This document shows positions 13,773-21,953 of a DNA stretch of 26,407 nucleotides, piece after piece. The stretch spans positions 1-26,407 of the forward strand of contig CAJUSS010000036.1 in NCBI GenBank assembly GCA_910588895.1, read 5' to 3'. The position numbers and the translations under genes were made by a program. The notes under the pieces were generated by a model that was not told where the DNA came from, ran no database searches, and saw only the letters and a program-made list of their open reading frames with translations. The stretch's first letter is position 1; each line of letters begins with the position of its first letter. This stretch comes from an uncultured Lachnospiraceae bacterium (lineage in GTDB: Bacteria > Bacillota > Clostridia > Lachnospirales > Lachnospiraceae).

Positions 13773-15683
13773 CTATGCACCCGATCGATCAACTTCATTG
13801 CCATCAAATCTCCGCCTCTGTTCCAGATAGACCAACAGAACCGATATATCCGCTGGTGATACCCCGGAGATACGGGAAGCCTGCCCGATGCTCACCGGTC
13901 TCAGACGATCTAATTTTTGGACAGCCTCCTTCCGCAGACTCTTTACATGGGTATAATCGATATCCTTAGGGATCTTCTTTCCCTCCAGTTTCTTAAACTG
14001 AGATACCTGCTGCATCTGTCGTTTGATATATCCCTCATATTTAATATTGATGTTCACCTGCTCCTGGACATCTGGCGGAAGAGATGGGCGCTCTGGATCT
14101 ATAGGACTAAGTATCCCATAGTCCAGCTCCGGCCGTTTGATCAGCTCCGCCAAAGTGACCCCTGACTTGAGCAAGGTGCTGCCATGCTGGGCTAAAAATC
14201 CCTGGACCTTCTCTCCGGCTCCCACTGTAGTCCTCTCTAAGCGATCCACCTCCTTCTCTATGGCCTTTTCCTTCCATATAAGATGCTGATATCCTTCCTC
14301 TGTGACCAGACCGATCTCATATCCGATCTTCCGCAGCCGCAGATCTGCATTATCTTGTCTGAGGAGGAGACGATACTCGGCACGGGAGGTCATCATCCGA
14401 TAGGGCTCATGATACTCTTTCGTCACCAGATCATCGATCAGAACACCGATGTACGCCTGGGACCGGTCTAAGATCACCGGCTCCCTCCCCATGATCTCCA
14501 TAGCCGCATTGACCCCGGCCATAAAACCCTGGACCGCTGCCTCCTCATAGCCGGAGCTTCCATTGAACTGCCCTCCGGAAAAAAGCCCTCTGATCTTTTT
14601 AAATTCCAAGGAAGGTTTAAGCTGAAGAGGATTGATGCAGTCATATTCGATCGCGTAGGCTGTCCGGACGATCTTCACATGGTCCAGTCCCGGCACAGTG
14701 CGGTACATGGCATACTGGACATCCTCCGGCAGAGAGCTTGACATACCAGCCAGATACATCTCATTGGTCTCCAGTCCTTCCGGCTCCACAAAGATCTGAT
14801 GACGGTCCTTATCGGCAAAACGGACCACCTTATCCTCGATCGAAGGACAGTACCTGGGTCCGGTCCCCTCTATGGTGCCTGAAAACAAAGGCGAACGGTC
14901 TAAGTTATCCCGGATGATCTTATGAGTCTTTTCGTTGGTATAGGTCAGCCAGCAGGAGACCTGCTCCTTCTGTATAGTACTTGGATCGGTGGAAAAGGAA
15001 AAGGGAACGACCACCTTATCCCCAAACTGCTCTTCCATCTTAGAAAAGTCGATGCTCCGCCTGTCCACTCTGGCCGGTGTCCCTGTCTTAAAGCGGAACA
15101 TCTCGATCCCGTTGGCTTTTAAGGAATCCGTTAGATGAGAAGCCGCCTGCAGTCCATTAGGTCCTGTAAGGTTGCTCACCTCACCATAGATACATCTTGC
15201 GTTCAGATAAGTCCCCGTACAAAGGATCGCCGCCTTCACATGATAGAGGGCTCCGGAAAAGGTCTTGATCCCCTTAAGCTGTCCATCCTCCACACAGATC
15301 TCTGACACCTCCGCCTGGCGGATGGTCAGATGGTCTGTGTTCTCCAAGGTCCTTCGCATCTCCTGGGTATAATGCCGCTTATCCGCCTGCGCACGGAGAG
15401 AATGGACTGCCGGCCCCTTTGATCTGTTCAGCATCTTTGATTGGATAAAGGTCTTATCGATATTTTTTCCCATCTCTCCGCCCAGGGCATCCAGCTCCCG
15501 CACCAGATGACCTTTAGAGCTGCCCCCTATATTCGGATTGCAAGGCATCATAGCGATGCTGTCCACACTGATGGTAAAGATGATCGTCTCTAATCCAAGC
15601 CTGGCACAGGCCAATGCCGCCTCACAGCCCGCATGTCCTGCCCCTACCACCGCAACATCATAATCCTCTTCTAAATAAGGCAT
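13773..15683 (-). CDS. mnmG: tRNA uridine 5-carboxymethylaminomethyl modification enzyme MnmG (GidA)
   Basis: FAD enzyme that with MnmE adds the cmnm5 group to the wobble uridine of several tRNAs. 636 residues. The FAD-binding motif VVGAGHAGCEAALA is near the N-terminus, followed by CNPNIGGSSKGHLVRE, the FKTGTPARVD motif and EPYRMMTSRAEYRLLLRQDNAD. The start was placed at the ATG opening MPYLEEDYD because GAGGG lies six bases before it. The ATG two codons earlier abuts that site, and the more distant ATG at 15740 would overlap mnmE. Only 31 bases separate it from the mnmE stop, so the two partner genes are co-transcribed. Confidence 0.97.
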   Translation of the reverse strand: MPYLEEDYDVAVVGAGHAGCEAALACARLGLETIIFTISVDSIAMMPCNPNIGGSSKGHLVRELDALGGEMGKNIDKTFIQSKMLNRSKGPAVHSLRAQADKRHYTQEMRRTLENTDHLTIRQAEVSEICVEDGQLKGIKTFSGALYHVKAAILCTGTYLNARCIYGEVSNLTGPNGLQAASHLTDSLKANGIEMFRFKTGTPARVDRRSIDFSKMEEQFGDKVVVPFSFSTDPSTIQKEQVSCWLTYTNEKTHKIIRDNLDRSPLFSGTIEGTGPRYCPSIEDKVVRFADKDRHQIFVEPEGLETNEMYLAGMSSSLPEDVQYAMYRTVPGLDHVKIVRTAYAIEYDCINPLQLKPSLEFKKIRGLFSGGQFNGSSGYEEAAVQGFMAGVNAAMEIMGREPVILDRSQAYIGVLIDDLVTKEYHEPYRMMTSRAEYRLLLRQDNADLRLRKIGYEIGLVTEEGYQHLIWKEKAIEKEVDRLERTTVGAGEKVQGFLAQHGSTLLKSGVTLAELIKRPELDYGILSPIDPERPSLPPDVQEQVNINIKYEGYIKRQMQQVSQFKKLEGKKIPKDIDYTHVKSLRKEAVQKLDRLRPVSIGQASRISGVSPADISVLLVYLEQRRRFDGNEVDRSGA

Positions 15684-15714
15684 ATCCATCCCTCTTCTCT
15701 CTATCTCTCCATGA

Positions 15715-17103
15715 TCATTTCCCCATACAGAATCTTCCAAATATCTCCTCTATCAGATCTTCCCCCACGGATTCGCCGATGATCAACCCCAGATGCGCAT
15801 AGGCATCCATCATATCCACCGGATAAAGATCCTCCGGCATCCCATCCGCAATACTCTGTCCCACCATATCCAGACTCTTCAGACTCTCCTCTAAAGCGGT
15901 CTTCTGCCGCAGATCGGTGATGACCACCTGATCGTCCGTCTGTATCTCTCCCTGGTAAAAAAGCTGCTTGATCTCCTCCTCCAAAAGATCGATCCCTAAC
16001 TCCTCCTTGGCAGAGAAGAGGATCGTCTTGTGTCCCGTCCTCTCCTCCAGCTCCTCCTTGGAAACTGCCATCTTAAGATCGGATTTATTTAAAAGGAGGA
16101 TTGACCGCTTCTCACTGGTCAGTGCCATGATCTCTTCATCATTTACATCCAGGGGACAGGATCCGTCCACCACAAAGATGATCAGGTCCGCTTCCATAGC
16201 CGCCTTTTTCGCCCTGTCCACTCCGATCCGCTCCACCAGATCCTCTGTGTCCCGGATCCCTGCCGTATCCACCACATTTAACGTGATCCCCCCTAACGAA
16301 AGCTTCTCCTCCAAGGTATCTCTGGTGGTGCCGGCGATATCGGTCACGATCGCTCTCTCCTCCCTCAAGAGCAGGTTCATCAGAGAAGATTTCCCGGCAT
16401 TTGGTTTTCCTAATATGACGGTCTTTATCCCCTCCATCATCACTCTTCCCCGGTCAAAGGAATCGATCAAGATCCTGATCTCCTCCTTGACCCCCTCTAA
16501 AAAGGCAGAGAGCTTTTCCCGATGATCCTGATCTAGGGGGATGTGCTCCGGATCGTCTAAAGCTGATTCGATATAAGCGACCTGATAGAGGATCCTCTCC
16601 CGCAGATCTTTTATCCTTCTGGAGACCGATCCATTCAACTGACGGACAGAAGACTGAAGAGCATGGTCGTTCTGGGCGTTGATCACATCGATCACCGCTT
16701 CCGCCTGGGACAGATCGATCCTGCCATTTAAAAAAGCTCGTTTTGTAAATTCCCCTGGCTCTGCCAGCCTGGCACCATTTCGGATCACCGTCTCCAAGAT
16801 CCTTTTCATCATAAGACTGCCGCCGTGACAATCGATCTCCACCGTATCCTCCGCCGTATAACTGTAAGGTGCCTTCATCACGATCGTCAGCACCTCATCC
16901 AAAAGCTTATCTCCATCATAGATGAACCCATAGCAGACCTTGCGGGTAGACACATCCCGGATTGACACCGGCCCGCTCCCGTCCTTCTTCCGGACGATCC
17001 TCTCGGCCACAGAAAAGGCCTCCTCTCCGCTGATCCGCACGATACCGATCCCTGAATTCGACAGCGGGGTGGAGATAGCCGCTATGGTGTCTGTCTTCAT
17101 CAT
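15715..17103 (-). CDS. mnmE: tRNA modification GTPase MnmE (TrmE)
   Basis: GTPase partner of MnmG in wobble-uridine modification. 462 residues: N-terminal tetrahydrofolate-binding domain (DTIAAISTPLSNSGIGIVRISG, then FTKRAFLNGRIDLSQAEAV), helical domain, inserted G domain with GKPNAGKSS, DTAGIRDT and NKSD, and the C-terminal FCMGK containing the catalytic cysteine. The start ATG was chosen because AAGGAGGG lies 7 bases upstream; the longer frame back to 17175 starts with low-complexity residues and runs into the terminator region. First gene of mnmE-mnmG(-rsmG). Confidence 0.97.
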   Translation of the reverse strand: MMKTDTIAAISTPLSNSGIGIVRISGEEAFSVAERIVRKKDGSGPVSIRDVSTRKVCYGFIYDGDKLLDEVLTIVMKAPYSYTAEDTVEIDCHGGSLMMKRILETVIRNGARLAEPGEFTKRAFLNGRIDLSQAEAVIDVINAQNDHALQSSVRQLNGSVSRRIKDLRERILYQVAYIESALDDPEHIPLDQDHREKLSAFLEGVKEEIRILIDSFDRGRVMMEGIKTVILGKPNAGKSSLMNLLLREERAIVTDIAGTTRDTLEEKLSLGGITLNVVDTAGIRDTEDLVERIGVDRAKKAAMEADLIIFVVDGSCPLDVNDEEIMALTSEKRSILLLNKSDLKMAVSKEELEERTGHKTILFSAKEELGIDLLEEEIKQLFYQGEIQTDDQVVITDLRQKTALEESLKSLDMVGQSIADGMPEDLYPVDMMDAYAHLGLIIGESVGEDLIEEIFGRFCMGK

Positions 17104-17127
17104 CCCTTTTCCCTCCTTGACTGGCTT

Positions 17128-17190
17128 AAAGAAAAAGAAAACGCTGGCAGACTGACGACAGCCTTCCTGCTGCAAGTCCAGTCACCAGCG
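17128..17190 (-). terminator. Terminator between jag and mnmE, possible attenuator
   Basis: On the minus strand, CGCTGG (17185-17190) pairs with CCAGCG (17142-17147), enclosing GACTG/CAGTC and GCAGC/GCTGT helices, followed by a tract of T and C with runs of four, five and three Ts. One pair is G-U only on minus, which confirms the direction. A second CCAGTC lies just past the T-rich tract (17119-17124), next to the mnmE ribosome binding site, and could compete for GACTGG. Confidence 0.75.
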
Positions 17191-17247
17191 CTCATCTAGG
17201 CATACCCTCTCAAGGCCAAAGGCCCGGACAAAGGCATATCCTCTCTT

Positions 17248-17925
17248 TTATTCCGCAGGCTTCGTATAATGCTCCTGGAACCTTTCCCGGTCCCTGCGCC
17301 CTTCCCTCTTCAATATGATCACCACATGGCGGAAAGGCTCCTCTCCCTCACTTCTGGTGGTGACATACTTATCGCTCTGGAGCGCCGCATGGATGATCCT
17401 CCGCTCATATGGGTTCATGGGCTCTAAGGATACGGAACGCTTTGTCCGCTTTACCTTATAAGCGATATTCTTCGCCAATGTCTCCAAGGTCTCTTTTCTC
17501 CGGCTCCGATAATTCTCCGTATCCAGCTTTACACGGATATACCCCTCGCTCCCCTTATTGACCACCATACTGGTGAGGTACTGCAGAGAATCCAGAGTCT
17601 GTCCCCTCTTTCCGATCAGGATGCCCATATCCTCCCCTACAAGATCGATCGAGATCTCCTTCTCTTCATCATCATAAGAGGTCTCGATCTTTACCTGGAT
17701 CTTCATGGCCTCAAAGATCTGCTCCAGAAACAGGACAGCTTTATCCTCCAGAGTCAGTTCCTTTCTGGCAAGGATCACGGCTGGCTTAGCCCCCAGTCCT
17801 AAAAAACCGGTACTCCCTTTATCGACGATCTCATAGACCAGCTTGTCACTGGTCGTCCCAAGCTCGATCAAAGCCTTTGTTACCGCCTCTTCTACTGTTT
17901 TTGCAGAAACTGTGATCATATCCAT
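17248..17925 (-). CDS. jag: RNA-binding protein Jag/KhpB (Jag_N-KH-R3H)
   Basis: Cytoplasmic RNA-binding protein linked to cell elongation and division control, called Jag, KhpB or EloR. 225 residues: Jag_N domain (about 1-50, with GSTGFLGLGAKPA), KH domain with the GxxG-type loop IGKRGQTLDSLQYL, and R3H domain with NPYERRIIHAALQ, which contains the R-x3-H motif. The start was taken at MDMITV because AGGAGGGG stands 7 bases before it; the upstream extension overlaps yidC and looks unreal. It begins 13 bases after the yidC stop, its usual partner. Confidence 0.94.
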   Translation of the reverse strand: MDMITVSAKTVEEAVTKALIELGTTSDKLVYEIVDKGSTGFLGLGAKPAVILARKELTLEDKAVLFLEQIFEAMKIQVKIETSYDDEEKEISIDLVGEDMGILIGKRGQTLDSLQYLTSMVVNKGSEGYIRVKLDTENYRSRRKETLETLAKNIAYKVKRTKRSVSLEPMNPYERRIIHAALQSDKYVTTRSEGEEPFRHVVIILKREGRRDRERFQEHYTKPAE

Positions 17926-17938
17926 AACCGGACCCCTC

Positions 17939-19237
17939 CTATCTCTTGCTGTTCCTCTCATTATATTTCTGTACCATGGCCGCCTTTGAAGCCAGGCTGC
18001 CAGGCTTTGCATCCCTGTTATAATACTCTGTGGAATCTTCTACGATGGCCTTTGTCTTGGCCAGCTTCTCCATCCTCTTCTCCTCTTCCCTGCTCTCCTT
18101 TTCCTGCATCATCTTCAAGGTCTCGCTGGCGCTCCGTCCCATCCTCTCTGGCGGCAGTCCACGCTTAGCCCTCTTTTTGTTCGCCTTCTCCATATTCTTC
18201 TGGATCAGCACATCGATGTCTACCTTATTAAAATAAGCGTTCAGCACATACTGCTGGATGATCATGATCACACTCTGCGCGATCCAATAGATCCCGATAC
18301 CGGAAGCAAAGGTGAAGCAGAAGAACACAGACATCAAAGGCATCATCACGTTCATCTGGTTGATCATCCCGGCACCCGGCGCATCCGGATCCTGCTTAGG
18401 CTGGTTCGCCATCATCAGGCGGCTGCTGAACCACTGGGACAGACCTGCCAAAAGCGGGATCGCAAGAGCGGCCAACACCACCATGATAGATCCCGAAGTG
18501 CCGCTAAAATAGTCCATGATGATCGTCATGGGCGTGTAAGCGATGTTCACGCCGCAGAAATTCTGCAGACGACTGATGGCGTTCACCACGTTTTCCCCAT
18601 TGCTGGCTGTGATATCCGCCAGATGAGGGAACGCGGTCAAAAGCTCCTGCCACTGCTTATCCGTCAGCTTATAAAGAAGGTCGATCACCGTGTTCACTTC
18701 AGTATAATCAAAACGGTCCCCCACCATCTTATGGGCCTCCGTCAGCGCCGTAAAGACAGCGTTGGACTGGAAGCCGGCCGGAAGGGCATTGACGATCAGC
18801 TCGAAATAATTCTTTACAGAAGATACATAAGCCGGTATATTGTAGATCACCCGGTATAATGCGAACAATATAGGCATCTGGATCAAAAGAGGCAGACATC
18901 CTCCCATCATGGAAGTCCCGTACTTTTCGTAAACGGCCTTTGTCTCCGCCTGCATCATCATCAGTGACTTCTGGTCATCTTTTCCTTTGTATTTCTTCTG
19001 GATAGCGTTCAGCTCCGGCTGCATCACGTTCATCAGCTTTGAGGTCTTCTGCTGCTTCACAGTGATCGGAAAGAGCAATAAACGGGTAACGATGGTGAAT
19101 AAGATGATGCACAGACCGATATTCAGTATACCGACCTTACTGGTCATCATGAACAGCCAGTCCATGATAAAACCGAATACCTCTGCGATCGGCCCCAATA
19201 TAGCGCCGCTGTTTTTCGTGAGCACGATAAGATCCAC
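17939..19237 (-). CDS. yidC: Membrane protein insertase YidC (OxaA/SpoIIIJ type)
   Basis: Integral membrane insertase that helps proteins into the cytoplasmic membrane with or without SecYEG. 432 residues with about five transmembrane segments. Family motifs include LFPITVKQQKTSKLMNVMQP, the cytoplasmic Lys-rich hairpin, GGCLPLLIQMPILFALYRVI and GIGIYWIAQSVIMIIQQ. The C-terminal 100 residues are Lys/Glu-rich and cytoplasmic, a ribosome-contacting tail. No lipobox is present, unlike Bacillus homologues. The start is GTG, with GAGGAGG 7 bases upstream. It is 19 bases from yidD. Confidence 0.96.
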   Translation of the reverse strand: MDLIVLTKNSGAILGPIAEVFGFIMDWLFMMTSKVGILNIGLCIILFTIVTRLLLFPITVKQQKTSKLMNVMQPELNAIQKKYKGKDDQKSLMMMQAETKAVYEKYGTSMMGGCLPLLIQMPILFALYRVIYNIPAYVSSVKNYFELIVNALPAGFQSNAVFTALTEAHKMVGDRFDYTEVNTVIDLLYKLTDKQWQELLTAFPHLADITASNGENVVNAISRLQNFCGVNIAYTPMTIIMDYFSGTSGSIMVVLAALAIPLLAGLSQWFSSRLMMANQPKQDPDAPGAGMINQMNVMMPLMSVFFCFTFASGIGIYWIAQSVIMIIQQYVLNAYFNKVDIDVLIQKNMEKANKKRAKRGLPPERMGRSASETLKMMQEKESREEEKRMEKLAKTKAIVEDSTEYYNRDAKPGSLASKAAMVQKYNERNSKR

Positions 19238-19256
19238 TCTGATACCTCCTCATACG

Positions 19257-19502
19257 TTACGGAACTGGATCATAACCTCCTTCTGCAAAAGGATGACAAC
19301 GCAAGATCCTCCTGCAGGCTAACCAAGCACCTTTTAACGCGCCATACCTTTGTATCGCTTCCAACGCATACTGAGAGCAGGTAGGCACGTAGATACAGTG
19401 AGTCTTTACTTTTAAAGGAGACAGATACTTCTGGTAGATCCGGATCATCCAGATCATGAGCCTTGCCATAAAGGGATAGCCCCTGTCCTTTTTTTCTGTC
19501 AT
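19257..19502 (-). CDS. yidD: Membrane protein insertion efficiency factor YidD
   Basis: Small membrane-associated protein, 81 residues, that helps YidC-dependent insertion. The family signature is plain: IRIYQKYLSPL, PTCSQYALEAI, ILRCHPFAEGGYDPVP. It begins 9 bases after the rnpA stop and is followed closely by yidC, the conserved rnpA-yidD-yidC order. Confidence 0.95.
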   Translation of the reverse strand: MTEKKDRGYPFMARLMIWMIRIYQKYLSPLKVKTHCIYVPTCSQYALEAIQRYGALKGAWLACRRILRCHPFAEGGYDPVP

Positions 19503-19511
19503 AAGATCACT

Positions 19512-19853
19512 TCAATCCTTATCTCTAATGTTATGCAGTCCGCACAGGTGCAGAAAAGCACCTTCCAATCCATTATAGTCTGAATGTCCCGCCGCCTCTC
19601 GGGCGACGACCACGATGTTTGTCCCAGTCCGGAGCCTGTGCCTGTTCAAACGAAAGATCTCCCTGATCGATCTGCACACGCGGTGCCTGACCACGCTGTT
19701 CCCGACTTTTTTGCTCACTGAGATCCCGATATGGATCCCCTCATCCTCTGTCCTCTCCACATACATCACCAAAAGACGATCGGCATAAGACCTTCCCTTC
19801 CGGTAGATCCTCACAAAGTCACGGTTCTTCTTGATCGATGGAAACCTCTTCAT
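19512..19853 (-). CDS. rnpA: Ribonuclease P protein component
   Basis: Protein subunit of RNase P, which trims the 5' end of tRNA precursors. 113 residues from the chosen start MKRFPSIKKNRDF, where GGAG lies 7 bases upstream; the 12-residue upstream extension has no site of its own. The RNR-type motif is KKVGNSVVRHRVCRSIREIFR, and the substrate-binding start is RDFVRIYRKGRSYA. Confidence 0.95.
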   Translation of the reverse strand: MKRFPSIKKNRDFVRIYRKGRSYADRLLVMYVERTEDEGIHIGISVSKKVGNSVVRHRVCRSIREIFRLNRHRLRTGTNIVVVAREAAGHSDYNGLEGAFLHLCGLHNIRDKD

Positions 19854-19882
19854 ACATCTTCTCCAGCCCGATCCGACAAAAC

Positions 19883-19901
19883 GCGCCAACGGCGCTTTTT
19901 T
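19883..19901. terminator. Short GC hairpin in the rnpA leader
   Basis: GCGCC-AAC-GGCGC followed by six Ts on the plus strand; on minus it is followed by GTTTTG. It lies 30 bases before rnpA. On plus it would stop antisense transcription entering from the rnpA side; on minus it could weakly attenuate rnpA. Confidence 0.45.
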
Positions 19902-19911
19902 CCGGATACTC

Positions 19912-19944
19912 CGTAAAACAAAAGGCCGCGATCGCTTGCGGCCT
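19912..19944 (-). terminator. Terminator between rpmH and rnpA
   Basis: On minus, AGGCCGC (19938-19944) pairs with GCGGCCT (19923-19929), loop of 8, followed by TTTGTTTT. Placed 20-odd bases after rpmH, it would limit readthrough so that the ribosomal protein is made in excess over RnpA. Confidence 0.7.
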
Positions 19945-19966
19945 GACGTCAGCTTTCATTCAACTA

Positions 19967-20101
19967 TCAAACAGTTAATCTCGCTCTTCCCTTAGCTCTC
20001 CGGGCAGCTAATACCTTCCTCCCGCCTGCAGTAGCCATCCTGGCTCTGAAACCATGGACCTTTGCTCTCTGCCTGGTCTTTGGCTGATAAGTCATCTTCA
20101 T
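19967..20101 (-). CDS. rpmH: 50S ribosomal protein L34
   Basis: 44 residues, MKMTYQPKTRQRAKVHGF through GGRKVLAARRAKGRARLTV, the standard L34 sequence. AGGAGGTG stands 9 bases before the ATG. It is the first gene of the leftward series and lies next to oriC, as in most bacteria. Confidence 0.98.
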   Translation of the reverse strand: MKMTYQPKTRQRAKVHGFRARMATAGGRKVLAARRAKGRARLTV

Positions 20102-20162
20102 GGTCTGATACACCTCCTCTTATTAACGGTATATTACATATCAATGCACATATTCCGACTAT

Positions 20163-20188
20163 TATGATCAAACATCTACTTGATCATA
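20163..20188 (-). promoter_or_regulatory. Inverted repeat over the rpmH -10 box
   Basis: TATGATCAA (20163-20171) and TTGATCATA (20180-20188), a perfect 9-bp inverted repeat; its right arm contains the rpmH -10 box and the left arm lies past the expected start. It could be an operator or a leader hairpin. Confidence 0.4.
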
Positions 20189-20211
20189 GCAAAAACAGGT
20201 CGGTTCGTCAA
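20183..20211 (-). promoter_or_regulatory. SigA promoter of rpmH
   Basis: Minus-strand TTGACG (20206-20211), a 17-base spacer, TATGAT (20183-20188). One mismatch in each box. It is about 80 bases before rpmH. Confidence 0.85.
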
Positions 20212-20239
20212 GCATTTTCTAACAGAATGGCCAGGTTTT

Positions 20240-20520
20240 TATATGTGGATAGAGGGCAAGATCTTATCAAGTTATCCACAATATGTTCATAACTTGTGGA
20301 TAACTTGGTAAGATCCTTTGGATATCCTCCCGAAAAGGGCTAAAGATCCTTTTATCCACAGGCATTTGTCCTGTGGATGTCCTATCCGCTGTTATGCACA
20401 TCCTCCGCCCATCCATCCCCATCCCCGGGTATGACGGACAAGATCGCACCCTGTCTCAACCGAGTTATCCACGATCATTTCTTTCAATTTTGCTATTTTC
20501 GTTGAAAAATATCCACATTT
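20240..20520. other. oriC: oriC, DnaA-box cluster upstream of dnaA
   Basis: Eight DnaA boxes or close variants of TTATCCACA lie in 280 bases. Perfect or N-position matches: 20272-20280 (+), 20295-20303 (-), 20352-20360 (+), 20392-20400 (+, TTATGCACA). One or two mismatches: 20244-20252 (-), 20372-20380 (-), 20465-20473 (+), 20509-20517 (+). Two pairs are arranged as dyads: GTTATCCACA at 20271 against TGTGGATAAC at 20295, and ATCCACAGG at 20354 against CCTGTGGAT at 20370. Gene direction changes sign here (leftward before, rightward after), as expected at a bidirectional origin. Confidence 0.93.
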
Positions 20521-20530
20521 AAGGTATGAT
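20502..20530 (+). promoter_or_regulatory. dnaA promoter with an internal DnaA box
   Basis: TTGAAA (20502-20507), a 17-base spacer and TATGAT (20525-20530), about 90 bases before dnaA. ATATCCACA (20509-20517), one base from a DnaA box, fills the spacer, so bound DnaA would block RNA polymerase, the classic dnaA autoregulation. Confidence 0.8.
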
Positions 20531-20618
20531 ATAGGGTAGATTGGGTTTCTCTACATTTCCAAAAGCCGTCTAAATATCGGCTGGAACGTTACCATGACTG
20601 ATCAGCAGGAGACATATT

Positions 20619-21953
20619 ATGATAAAGAGATTACAAAAAAACTGGGATGATATCTTGCTGTACTTAAAGGAAGAGCATGATATCATGGATGTATCCTACC
20701 GTACCTGGCTCCTCCCGTTAGAGCTCCATCACATGGATGGAGATACAGCTGTGATCGCAGTCCCCGACAGTGCTATGATCGGCTATATACGAAAAAAATA
20801 TTCCTTCTTTTTAAAAGTAGCCATCGAGGAAAAGACCGGGATCCAGTGTGACGTCGATTTCATCTCAAAGGAAGATGCAGAGAAAAGTGCATCTGCATCC
20901 AAGAAAAAGCTCCTGATCGATACAAAACAGCAGCTGGTCAGCCAGACCACTCTGCAGAACGCGAACCTCAATCCAAAATATACCTTTGACACCTTTGTAG
21001 TCGGTGCCAACAATAATCTGGCTCACGCCGCGTCCTTAGCCGTGGCGGAATCACCAGGGGAGGTCTATAATCCGCTTTTCATCTACGGAGGTGTTGGATT
21101 AGGCAAGACCCACCTGATGCACTCCATCGCTCACTTCATATTAAAGAACGACCCAAAGGCCAAGATCTTATATGTGACCTCCGAAAAGTTCACCAATGAG
21201 CTGATCGATGCCATCCGGAACAAGAATAACATCACCACCACGGAATTCCGTGAAAAATATCGGAACAACGATGTGCTGCTGATCGACGATATCCAGTTCA
21301 TCATCGGCAAGGAGAGCACCCAGGAGGAATTTTTCCATACCTTCAATACCCTCTACGAATCCAAAAAACAGATCATCATCTCCTCCGATAAGCCGCCAAA
21401 AGAGATCGAGACCCTGGAGGAACGTCTCCGTTCCCGCTTCGAATGGGGTCTTACCGTAGATATCCAATCGCCGGATTACGAGACCCGTATGGCGATCCTC
21501 CGGAAAAAAGAGGAACTGGAAGGCTATAACATCGACAATGAGGTGATCAAATACATAGCCACCAATATCAAGTCAAATATCCGTGAACTGGAAGGCGCCC
21601 TGACCAAGATCGTGGCCTTATCGAAGCTGGAGACCAATAAAGATATCACCATCGAGCTGGCGGAGGAAGCCTTAAAGGACCTGATCTCCTCCAGCGCTGC
21701 CAGAGAGATCACCCCAGAATACATCATCCAGATCGTCTGTGACCATTTTCAGATCACACCATTGGACATCGCCTCCCAGAAACGGAACCGGGACATCACC
21801 GCAGTCCCCTTACAGACGATCGGAAAAAGCTTAGGCGGCCGGGACCACACGACCGTCCTCCACGGTGCAGACAAGATCTCCAATGAGATCGTAAAAAACG
21901 ACTCTCTCCGGAACACGATCGAGATCTTAAAAAAGAAGATCAGCCCCCAGTGA
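20619..21953 (+). CDS. dnaA: Replication initiator DnaA, with a deletion in DNA-binding domain IV
   Basis: ATP-dependent initiator that binds DnaA boxes at oriC, melts the origin and loads helicase. 444 residues. Domain I is at about 1-85, with a short linker; the AAA+ domain III has Walker A GGVGLGKTH (157-165), Walker B LLIDDIQF (220-227) and the RxRF-type element ERLRSRFEWGL. Domain IV keeps KRNRDIT (388-394) and the signature GGRDHTTVLHG (406-416), but between them reads AVPLQTIGKSL directly. Homologues have about 14 more residues there (Bacillus: FPRQIAMYLSREMT), which form the basic loop and the helix ahead of the HTH. The frame stays open. The ATG has AGGAG about 7 bases upstream. Identity is certain; whether this allele binds DNA normally is not. 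Confidence 0.96.
   Translation: MIKRLQKNWDDILLYLKEEHDIMDVSYRTWLLPLELHHMDGDTAVIAVPDSAMIGYIRKKYSFFLKVAIEEKTGIQCDVDFISKEDAEKSASASKKKLLIDTKQQLVSQTTLQNANLNPKYTFDTFVVGANNNLAHAASLAVAESPGEVYNPLFIYGGVGLGKTHLMHSIAHFILKNDPKAKILYVTSEKFTNELIDAIRNKNNITTTEFREKYRNNDVLLIDDIQFIIGKESTQEEFFHTFNTLYESKKQIIISSDKPPKEIETLEERLRSRFEWGLTVDIQSPDYETRMAILRKKEELEGYNIDNEVIKYIATNIKSNIRELEGALTKIVALSKLETNKDITIELAEEALKDLISSSAAREITPEYIIQIVCDHFQITPLDIASQKRNRDITAVPLQTIGKSLGGRDHTTVLHGADKISNEIVKNDSLRNTIEILKKKISPQ

Noticed and set aside
15968..16525. 185-codon plus-strand frame over mnmE
   Set aside because: Antisense to the MnmE G domain; Ser-rich shadow composition.
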